Positions 52,901-64,000 of a stretch of DNA of 64,000 bases are shown here, in pieces. Positions within the stretch are counted from its first letter, which is position 1, and each line of letters starts with the position of its first letter. Position numbers and translations under genes: made by a program. The notes under the pieces were generated by a model. It made no database searches and was not told the DNA's origin. It worked only from the letters and a program-made list of their open reading frames with translations. The DNA is from Maylandia zebra (taxonomy: Eukaryota > Chordata > Actinopteri > Cichliformes > Cichlidae), in contig NC_135185.1 in the NCBI RefSeq assembly GCF_041146795.1, forward strand, positions 6,869,529 through 6,933,528. The letters run 5' to 3'.

Positions 52901-55900
52901 TTTACTATATTACTGCATGAAAACATCCACATTAATCATGTTAAGTACACAAATAAAGAAATACATATTATTAAATAAGAAGATTTCAAGTTTTTCTGTT
53001 GTGGCCACAGGATATTTTTAACACTGAAAGTCCTCTTACATAAGTTCACATTTTAAAGCTGGCCATTTTGCTTTTTTAATACTTCACACAGTTTTTGTTT
53101 GCATTCACGCACCATCTGCTGGACTGCAGACCACCCGGAAAACACGGATGTTTTCATTTGCTTGCGGTGACATATTGATCTTCAGCAGAGTATCACTCTG
53201 TCTGGACCACTCTGGCTTCACTAATGACTGCAAAGGTTAATCAGATAAGGTTAATCAGTACTCACTGAAAAAGATTATGTAAGACTAATAAAGCATCGAC
53301 ACCAGCAGGATAACTGTTATCTTTACTTTATGCATGCATGTTCTTTTTTTAAACATATTTGTGCCGACTGGTGGTAATTGGTGCATTTTTCATTAACACT
53401 TCTAGTCTCAACTAGTTTAGATTTTAACCATTTATAACCTGGGACATTTTTTTTCATGTAGCACCTTTATGGAAAAGGAGAAAAATATAACCAGCCATTA
53501 TTTCAATTCAAATATATCAACGGGATTTTGGAATAAAAGCATCTTTCTGCTTCTAAGCATTTTATTTGTAGTACTTTTCTTACATACAATTTTAGATCAT
53601 AAGAATATAAAGGTTAAGTAAGGGATGTCAAACTCATTTTAGATCATGGGCCACACACAGTACAGTCAGCCCACTTTGAGTTTGAACGAGTGAAACTCAC
53701 CTTTCTGTCAGTGTAAAGAAGTTTAAATACACATTTAATCCCTGACATAGATTATATAAGAAAAAGTGCAATTTCAGCTGTAAATCTAAGTGCTATCGAA
53801 ATGACAAAGAAATGCTGCTGAAGTAAATGAAAGAAATTACACAACTCTTTTGCAAAATTACAGAAACTTCATGGTAGCTCATTGCCCAGAAAGATTTTTT
53901 TAATGTAAACTCATTGTAAATAAGAAAAAAGAAAAGAAAAAAGAATTGTAGGTATTGAAAAAACAGGAATGTTGTTTATTTATTACTTTGGTATATTATG
54001 AATTGCCATGTGTGAGATCTTTATCAGAGAAAAGTTGTAAAAGGTATGAAAATACAGTTAAAAGTCCAAAGTTTATGCCCTCCTTTACAGTTTTTGACTC
54101 TATCCAATGGGCCAGATTCCTGAGCCAATTCTGGCCCCCGGGCCTTATGTTTCACACCCCTGGTTTAGGCCGTCTGCAGTCAAACAAATAAATCCAATTT
54201 TCTGCTGATGTGACTGCCTCGCCATTAATGAGTGAACTAAAAAAAACTTAAAATAATATTCACTGCATCTTGATGCATTCTCAATCATCCAGGTAAGTAA
54301 ATCTCCAAAAGCTGATTCTGTTCATCTGGACGTAGCGTGCAGATAACGCTACGTCCAGATGAACAGAATCAACTTTTGGAGAATATTCATTGCATTCTTA
54401 TAAAATAACATTGCCCCTCAGCCCATAAAATGCCCTACAACCTGGCATGTTGCAGACCTGGGATTGATTTTCTGCTGAGACGTGCAGATAAATATCTCAA
54501 CCCTAATTCAGGAAGTGTGGCCTAACAACATTAAAATCAGTTACACTGCCTGATAAAGGTGCATGGCATTGAATATTTATGTGTGGTGGTTGTGGGGAGA
54601 GCAAACAAAACAGCCTCCAGTGTGTTTGAGGGGGAGTTTTGAACTTAAGAATCTTGCAGGTGGGGATCTGAGTTTTTGTTTCCCCTCAAGGAATCAACTC
54701 GAGTCTTTCCACAGAGAGGAATTTACAGCCACTGTAACTGTAACACTGACTATACAAGAGAGGGAAAAGAAGAGAAATAAACCCAGCCCTGCCAGGACCA
54801 TGACAAATAGTAATATCTGGCATATTTAGCCAGCTTAGAGTGCTGAGTTCATTATACATTCATAGCACATCATAACAGAATGGAAAAAGTAGTGTTATGT
54901 AACGCCACCTGGTGGACAGCTTTTGTGTAGAATAAAGACTCGACAGAGGGATTGGAATCCCACAACTCTGAGTTTTGTTCACTTGAAAAGTTGTAGTACT
55001 CGAGACACAAACGAGAGAAATAAAAAAAAAAAGCCTTCTGTGTTGGTTTGCAGGTCCCTGACACGTGGAGCTCAGTCAGTGCATCTTGGAGCATCAGGCC
55101 AGTCTACCCGGCCCATTCAGAGGTGGCTATCTTAGTCCTTTCACATTTCTCAGATTGCACATACTGGATTCCTCTCCTTGACTCCTATCCTTAACCCCCT
55201 TTGTACTTCCCACCAGTGATGCAGGCAGAGGAGAGAGGGGTGGAGTCAGCAGGCCTTTGACAAAATAAGAGCACCTCTCTTCAACGCTTCATTTTAAAGC
55301 AATTTCAGGTAAATATGATCTTTGGCTCAACTGCATTATAACTTATTGTCGTTGTTTTTTATTTTATTAGCCCAACTACATCTGCATTTTATGATGTAGC
55401 AATGTTAATAGGGTGTTATATTTTCTGGGCAACTTTCAATTCAATTCACAGCACAGTGCAATTAGAAAAGACATGACACTTTTTATTAATGCACACAGAA
55501 ACAGTGAAGGGCAGACAGATTGGTCATGCTACATAATTGAAACAACATCTGTGTGCTAGACTTCGTTCATACACTGAAGGTGAAAACGCTTCTGAAGAGA
55601 GTGCATTCATACGTCCTGTGTTACAGCTCCTCCTGCATCGTCTTTTTCCTCTTTCCAGGTGATGAGTATGCAAAAATCAGGAAATGTGAACGCAAGGCCT
55701 TAACTTTTGCTCACTTTCAATCCACCAAGATCCGTGTTAGCAGTTCAGTTGGTTTCTAACTTATTAATTTAGTTTTATATCATCTAGCCACTAGAAGCAA
55801 AGCTAGAAGTGTCTTACCTGGGCTAAGGAGAAAAAGAACTGGAATTCATTTCAAGGCTGTGGAAAGAGTGGAGAGGCTGAAAATGCAACCTGTTTGAAGT

Positions 55901-58900
55901 CCAGTGTAAAGTTTCCACACTCTGTGATGATTTGGGGTACTGTGTCAATTGCTTGATGCTGGTGATGGTTGGTCCATTGTGTTTTATAAAGTCCAAACTC
56001 AAAACTGCCGTCAACCAGAAGATCTTAGAACACTTTGCAGCTGCCCACAGAGCCAAAACTAAATAGCCAAACGGTTTGCCGATGATGCTGTTACTGCCAA
56101 TAGAGAAACTGTTGTGCATTGAGAGGAATATGAGAAATGCCCAACCAATAATACAACTGAGCTGAGGGCCACTATCAACTGTCCCCATGTCACACCACAC
56201 TGATGTAGTAATGCATAGTAAAGCAGCCCCAACCAAAGATTATGTGTATGCAGAAGAGCATCTCTGAATGTACAACATGTAAAACCTTGAAGCAGATGGC
56301 CTACAGCAGCAGAAGACCACACCGGAAACCACTCCTGTCACACAAGAACAAGTTTTGACTTCTGCTGCAATATTCACATGGTAGGCTCAGAAATTAGGCA
56401 TTTACAGCATTTCATCCTGCAGCAGTGGTTCTGACTGATGGTGATATGGTGGTGTGTGCATTTTTGAGCTCCTTAATACCAACTGGACATTGCTTAAGTG
56501 CCACAGCCCAAGTTTTGCTGCTGAGCATTTCCGTCCCTTTATGACCACAGTGTCTCATCTTCTGATGCCTGCTTCCAGCATGTTAATATGCCATATCACA
56601 AAGCCCAGATGATTTCAAAGGGGTTTCTTGATCATGACAATGAGTTTACTGTAATCAAATGGCCTCCACAGTCACCTGATCAATAGAAAACAATCACCCA
56701 AACTTTATTTATGAAGCACATTTCATACAAGTTGGAACATGGACAGGAAGTTTAATGCCCACCGAGCTACAGAAATGATCCAATAATTAAAAATTTATGA
56801 GTTGTTGTAAAATGATTGGCAAAAAATAAAGATAAAGAGATTGAACAAAACCTGCTATACAGTTTATGTCAGAACAGTAAAGTACGGGAATGCCGGTGAG
56901 AGAAAGAAAGAAATTATAGTTTTCCTAAAGATATAATACCTACTTTCATTTTACCTTCATGTTCTTTTTGATAAATATTTGAACAAGGGTGTCAAGTGTA
57001 GATTGTTTTCACTGAAAAAAAACCCAACTAAATCCATCACTGCTATTTTGTGACATAGTTGCCCTTGATGGTTTGATTTAATAGATCAAACCAACAACAT
57101 TTCACATTTATTCCATATTATATCGTTTTTAAAGTGACATAAATTAATGATAAAAAAAACATGCTGCATTACCAGTACGTAGCCGCTGGGGGCACCAGAG
57201 TCACTGTTTACAGCGTAGCTCCACGAGCTCCTGGCTGGTAGCGTGGAGTTGGAACCAGAGAGGAGGTCGCTGTAGTAGTTTTGTTTTAAAGAAAAAGTTA
57301 CAGAAACTCGTTGGAGACAGAATAGAGTGTGAGTGGTTTACATGGTGACAAACTACAAACTCAGAGGTAATTATTTGTTCATACGAAACAGTCAATTAGA
57401 GTGAAAAACAACAACGTTTAGTTCGGGCTCGCTGACTTCTGCATGGTCGCTAGCTAGCTAGGACTTAGCTCCAAGAGCTACTTGGCTAGCTGGCTAGCGA
57501 GGTCCAGCCCAGAAGTTGTTTACTTCAACTTGTGGATGTGGTCACCCCTTGAGCTTTTCACGACTTTTCTTGGGGATAAGAGAGCAAGGACTAACAATTC
57601 ACACTGGATTTAACACTGTGCGCTGTTAGGAAACTAGCAGGATGTCCACAGAGGTTAAGTGTGCTCAGGTTGACTCGGGTTTGACAGCGGCCAGCCCGAG
57701 CGGAGTGGTGGAGAAGAACCAAAACACGTCCCAGGGTGCTCACTTGGACAAAGGACAAGATCAGGGGCAGAAAGTCTTAGAAAAACAACTAGCGGACAGC
57801 CACGACTCCGGGGCTCCCAAGAGCCCAGCGGATATAGAAAAGGAAAGCAAAGAAAACGACCAAAGTAGTAACGCTGACTCGGCTGTTGAGACGGTGAAGA
57901 AGAAAGTTGTTGAAGCGCCTCCGCCGAAAGTCAACCCGTGGACTAAAAGGACCACGGGCAGAGTGCCGGTCAGCAGCACCAACTCTAGCTCTCAAGACAA
58001 AGGTGAGACGGATTTGAAAAAAATCATGTATTAAGACAGATTCAACATTGCAATATGGTAACAGCTGGCCACACAGCTCCCTCTGCAGCCGCAGCTATTA
58101 TTAAACACGTTTTTTGCTTTGCAGCATTTTAGCAGCTTCACTGCAGAGAAATCAACATTAATCTTTGCTGCACATCCCTGACATATCTCATTTAGGCTCG
58201 TTTAGAGTTGAATGGAGTGCATAACTTAAATGTCAGAGCGGTCGAGAGATGTTGATGGGAGCATACTGCCCCATCCCCCTCTGTGCTCGGATTGCTCCGT
58301 AGCACCACGTGTTGATTGCTGACAACTGCTACTTCTTTTAGCCACCACCAGCTAACTCTCGTGCTGCTTTCTCCCTCTTGATCGAGGGTCAGAGCTGGTG
58401 TCTGTGAAGTGAAAGCACACGAAAACCTGAATGTGGGACGTAATCATTCTTAATGTCGCGCATACATGCTTGACACTGTAAAAACAAACAAATAAGTAAG
58501 TAAGCAAGCGCCAAGACAGCCTGGCTAACTGTTCCTGCTGCTGTACAGCACGTTTTGCATGTCCAATGGCCTGGCTGTCTGCAGTTCCTCCCACCGGCCA
58601 GCCAGCTCCTCACTGTCACTAGTAAAAGTATCAGAATAAAGTGGCTGAACAGGTGATAAGATAAAACGGGACAGGGTTGTAATCTAATGATTGTATTTAT
58701 TTTTGAAAGAATCGAACAATTATGAGTGATACCAGTATCACTGGTATTGTTTTAGTAAAAAAAGAAATTGACTTAATAAGTCACTTGAGCCAAGTCTGGA
58801 AAACATTGATAAGCTTCAAGTATTTTTGATATTAAAAAATAATAGATAAAAAAAGTGAGGTTTGCAAATGGAGCTACATTTAATTTGTCAATTGATTAAA

Positions 58901-61900
58901 AAAATCTAAACATTCCTTCATTCCTATTCATTTCAAAGTGACACAAATGGGTCATTTTTTGTGTCATGAATGCTTTTGCCTGATTGCTGATCATTTCTTA
59001 AAATCTGTTTCGTATTTATTATTTAATTTACTCATGTAATGTGGCAACCATAACAAGTACACATAACTGTACACAGTACAGGGCACACAAAAACAATGAG
59101 AAGAAAGAAAACCCATACTCAGGCAAAATACAGAATCAAATAACACCCTAAAAATGCACAGAAGAGTTTAAGCTTTATAAGAGAGTGATCTTTTTGTGCA
59201 TTTAAAGCTACAGCTAAAAGGCATTTAGTTGACGAATAACAATATTGAAGTAGCAGGCCACTGATGGTACACATAAGGTTTAACTGATTCCTCTTAGTGT
59301 TAGTAATAAATTAACCTGAAGACATCAACTTTGATGCTGAAAGCTTGTATTAAAAATGGGTGTGGGTGGGGGTAGTAAAGCTTAAGATATTTGGAGGTTT
59401 AGAAGGTAGGAAAAGTTTAGTTGAAAGAAGCCATCAAGGCGTTGTGGGATATGTAGGATGTAGGGTTCATGGCCGGCAATGAGGAGTAAAATTAAACACA
59501 AGTCTGTCTGTAATCTGTTTTCTAGCTCTGCTTCTGTTAATCAGATATCACAACTGAATGCATTACCTTTCTATCTATAACATACAATCAGTTGATCATT
59601 TCAGTATCAACAGTTCATTTGATTGACTCATGAGGCTGCTGATTGGTCACTGAGTGATTGCATTTATTTTATCGTACTCGTGACAGTCGACTCTGAAATA
59701 CAGCTTTCTTGAGTTCAGACCGTTCAGCTAAATTTGAGTTGTGAATGTGTGTCAGAGCGCAGAGCAACCAGGAGGGAGCTATATTTTAAGCGCACGACTC
59801 TTGCAAGACCACAGGCATCGTTTTACAGCGTCACTGTACAACCAGTCTCGTGGGTGGATGTCTGAAGGCTCATTCAGGCATACACCCATTCATATGGAAG
59901 CCTCGTCCCTGTTTCTCTTATCAATCTGACCATCCACTGTCGAGCTGATAGGAGCTGTCAGGCTGCAGTGGGCCACTCCCAGGACACAGCAGCCTGCAGA
60001 GACGCAGCCACATACCGCTGGTGCTGCCTGTGCACAAAACACCCTCAACAAGTCGTGTCACTTAGTCCGTTGGGGGGAGCACATTTATTCTTTCTGTACT
60101 GACAGAAATATCCGATGGTGTTCAAACACAGCAGAGCAGCGCATGCAAGAGTAGATAACTTGACTTTTTAACTGCAGTGTTGAGCAACCTTTCTCAATCG
60201 GAAACTTCCTCAAAGCTCTTCTTAAATTCAGAGAGTTGAAAAGGACTGAACCCCTTTGGATCTAGTCCTGTCCTGTCTCTCAAACATAATGACCTCACTC
60301 TCGGTTATTGATTGTGTATCCGCAGATCAGCAAAATGCTCCGAAAGTCGTCCGCGCCACCAAGCCCAGAACGAGAAAAATCAGCAAGGTAATCCTTTTTT
60401 TTACGTTTCTATCCTTTTCTTTAATGTCCATAGTTGCTCACATCTTACTAATTATTTCCACAGCAAAGTAACCACAAAGTGTTGTTGAATGTCTCGGCTA
60501 ATATAAAGAGTGATGTTTTTGCTTGTAGTCTTTTCTTCCTGGCAAATAAACCACTATAAAATGATCACATGTTCACATTGCGTTGCCTGTGGATTTTCGT
60601 AGGTACTGACATTTAGAATGGGAAATAACCATCTGCTGATAGCCTGACTGTTAGCCGGTTTAAGCTGCTGACCTGTGGTTTTTGTTTGCTTTTCCAACCA
60701 GTTTTTCCACTGCAGTTACTTGAAGTTCACATTTAGAAGGGATTTAGATTATATGAAGATAATATCATATATAAAATGGTCATGTTTATTGACCAAAAAA
60801 ATACATATTATGATTGTTAAGCAGGGGAAGCTTTTAGTAGTGCATCCGCCCAGTGGATCTTTAATTCCACTGAGGATTGATACACTGTGTTTTTAATACC
60901 CAGTTTATGTGCTTAAAGTGTGACATACTATCTTATCTAGTCATGCTTTTGCCACATATTGTGGGCTTTTATGTAACCTGGGGAATTATAATGCAACCTG
61001 CAGACCTTTCCTCATCAGGGTCATAGTCACAGTTCTACAGGACCCCATATTATCATTACTACACAGTTACTGAATGTTGTCTGGTAGTCATGCACATAAT
61101 AAGCAAACTGATGTTAAATACATCAAATCACCAAGCCTGGTCCCTTCATATGTGTTTAGAAAAATGTAACAAGTAGTTTCATAACTTTAAATAGTATTTC
61201 TCGCACGCTCGGTTTCTGTGTTCACCACTCTTTACATATGAATAGAGTTCTGTGTTTTGTTTTTGCTCTGCTTATGATCTGTTACCTCTAATGACTGCTA
61301 CTCCTTTTGTCGTATCGTGTCTGAAAAACAATAATTTGGGATGAACTGGAACAGAAGCTTTTTCGGTCAGTACTCATGCATTAGAGCAGGGGTTGTTTAA
61401 AAGCCTGAATCCCTTTAGGATAAAGTTAGTCGACTTTCTGTTTGATGCGCTTCATATCGTAGAATGGATATGGTTAGAGAAATCAGCATTTGAGTTTGTG
61501 TTTATTTTTTCTGCCCACCATACTCATCACTTCTGGAGTGTGTACCCTTTGTCTGCCTAACCTTGATCCCATATCAGTTTCCCCAAATTTATGGAATTTT
61601 CAGCAGTGGAAATTGACTCACTGTGTTTATCACGGTTGTTTGCAGTTTTCCCCGCACACACAGAGCACTGACCTCCTTTTTCTCTATGCTGGGCACTTCA
61701 GTGCTACCTGCTCACCCAAAAAGCAAATGAAAAGATTCCTGATCATTATATCATCCTTTGAAACCTGACAGTCTTTCTTCCTCTTTCACAGTCAAGTGAC
61801 TTCAGTGACATCACTAACTGGCCTACGCCTGGAGAACTGGCCAAAGAGGTATGATATGTGTGAATGCAACTTCTTTTACAAGCAATGAGAGCTTGTTTTC

Positions 61901-64000
61901 TGGTGCTTCTACTAGCTGCGTCAAAGATGGATTTATTTTTCTAATTTCTGCTCACTAGGTGGAGCGCTAGAAGCATTCTGAAGTGTTCAGGGTGTAGCTT
62001 TGCAGAGGGTTGGTGCAGGTTTTTAAAAAGGGGCTGTCTTATAAAATGTAAAAAGGTATTCTGGTTTTGATCTCACATGGTCAGATGTGTGATGGGGGGG
62101 ATTATTCAGAACCCGATAAAGCTGAAACAGGTCTTCAGTTGACTGTGAAAATTTTTAAACTCACCTCAGGTTCTTCTAACAACTACTTCAGGTTTTGTAA
62201 GGTACAGGCGACAGTGGTGAAAATATAACTAACTAAAGGGACTCTAGATTTTTCCTTTTCCTCAATCTCTGCTGATTCTCCAGCACTTAATCTTCAGTAT
62301 AGTTCAAGATCTGATGAATTCAGAAAAGTTAAAAATATCAGGAAACATTTAAAAATCTTCAAATGTAAAGTTTGATTAACTGGAGAAGCACCTGATGTGT
62401 TTTTCATCACGAAGAATATTTAAGTTATTAAAAATGTTGTCATTGTCACAGTGTTGGAAATGAGGTGCTTGTTTCTGCCAGTGTAGTTTTTTTAAGCCCC
62501 AAGATTAAACTTGATCTGCATCTAAAAGAATGCATTGTATATTTTCTTACTTGTGCAAAGAATTCAAGTCCACAGAGCAGGAAACATATTAGTAAAAGCC
62601 CGCAAAATTGAAATTGTTCTATAAAGGTGTGACTAACAGCTGGTATTTTCCCCCCTTTAAAATTTTAGCAACAACAAAATGTCCTCAACAACAATGGAAA
62701 GAAGCCTCCGTCTTTGCGCAGAGATAAGGAGAAGAAAAGAGAGCGACCGGAGAGAAAATCTGAGAGCAGCCATGATGGAGGTGAGAGCAAAGAGAACCAG
62801 GAGGCTCAGGTGGAGCCGATGGGAGAGCTGACCAAAGATGAAGAGTCAAAAGCAGGACAGGACGCCAAGAGTGCCAACCTGAGGAAGAGAGGAGGTATGG
62901 GAGAGCAAGTCATTGATGAGATGAAGCTTTGTCTCTCTCTCTTTCTCTCTCTCTTAAATGGTTTGGATAAGGCTAATGACAGCGGCTACAATCCTGATTG
63001 ATTCTGATTCACATACATTTCATCACCGTCTTGTGAAGTTATTCATCTCCAGAATGTGGTTTTTTTTCATACAGATGTTTCTTGAGTTCCAAATTTGGAG
63101 ATGCATATTTTTCACTCGACTGTGATGATTTGTATTTTTTAGCATGTCTGTAACTGTATTAACTCTGTAATTGCTGGCTGGTGAAGACTGGTGCATGCTC
63201 TGCTGTGATTATCTTACGTGTTTCTCTTCCAATGATCCACTCCTACATTGTAAACATCACAGGCACCAATCTTTGTGGAAGCCATTCAGAGATAAGCACC
63301 TTCATTAATTCCTCGATGTCTAAACTAGAAGCGAAAAGTTTTGTTTCTAAATAAAAGAAAAGACATTTTTAAACTATGTTTTGACCTAATATAGCGTTTA
63401 AATCAGCTGCCAAACTTTAATAATTTAAAATTTGAAGTGTAGTGTAGGAGTGAACATTAAACAAAATGCCTGAATCACATTGTTAATAAGAACTTTACAA
63501 GACTATGTAGAAGTAATTGACACAAATGTTCTATAGAGATGCAAAAAGCTGCTAAATGAAGCAACAAAATCTCTGACCTAGAGACAAACCAGTGACTGTG
63601 TGGCAACCACCAGTTGCAAGGGAAACAGTTTTCCCCCATCCAGTTGACTAGAGCTTGCTGGAGATTGATGGCAGTTGCCATTGTTGTGAAATCGATTTGC
63701 TAAAGCACCAGTCACACAGGCCTAGAGACCAAATACCTACTCCATGAACAGCTATAGTTGAAATTTCTCTAAAATCCTAACCTTTTCTTGCATGCACATA
63801 ATCTGCAAGAGTTGTTCATCATATTGGATGATTGATAACCACCGGTCACAAGGGAATAATGTGGATTCTCCGATCCAATGGTGAGTGGTCCTTGGAGTTT
63901 CCTGGCAGTCACTAGGTGAAATCGGTTAACACCCTAATAACACCCAAAACCTAACTCTGATTACTTTGATCAGTAGTCCATAGTTTGCATGCTGGTCTGT

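Overview
The window is vertebrate nuclear DNA, almost certainly from a ray-finned fish of the percomorph type (a cichlid is my guess). Genes are split by GT-AG introns, the proteins match vertebrate families, and the spacers are full of typical teleost repeats: several Tc1-like families, hAT and piggyBac MITEs, Ty3/gypsy, LINE 3' tails. Species cannot be fixed by eye.

Layout. 1-16 kb has no host gene I can support and is a graveyard of mobile elements: a Tc1 relic split by a hAT element with a perfect 8-bp target duplication (1.0-2.9 kb), a second hAT element (2.9-4.0 kb), a Tc1 relic rearranged into a perfect palindrome (4.8-5.0 kb), a Ty3/gypsy retrotransposon with a long open pol but broken gag-protease (5.3-9.1 kb), a separate LTR (9.3-9.6 kb), a short TTAA-flanked palindrome (10.85 kb) and an R4/Dong-like LINE relic (13.3-13.8 kb). 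17-33 kb holds two SERTA-domain genes in tandem on the minus strand: a SERTAD2/3-like gene (coding exon 19846-20652) and cdca4 (28608-29531), each with one coding exon, a splice acceptor just before the ATG and a CpG-rich promoter with a probable non-coding first exon. 33.9-40.6 kb is again mobile DNA, including an apparently intact Sleeping Beauty-like Tc1 transposon (36391-37994) and a Tc1 relic split by a 5'-truncated L1-like LINE with a 13-bp target duplication.

41.3-51.8 kb contains two convergent genes. ahsa1 (Hsp90 co-chaperone Aha1) is complete in nine coding exons on the plus strand, joins to 339 codons, and has a heat-shock-element-like site near its start. Opposite it, on the minus strand, is a gene that only appears when five short exons are joined: a 145-residue histone-fold protein of the NC2-alpha/DRAP1 family, with a divergent core and a very short tail. 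From 57.6 kb to the end lie the first four coding exons of a La-related protein gene, best matched to larp1b, which runs off the window.

The host genes act in transcription control (SERTAD-like, cdca4, NC2-alpha-like), protein folding (ahsa1) and mRNA translation/stability (larp1b); nothing suggests they form one pathway. The most notable points are the hidden NC2-alpha-like gene, the tandem SERTA pair, the intact Tc1 element and several long perfect palindromes, one of which looks like a template-switch mutation inside a relic.
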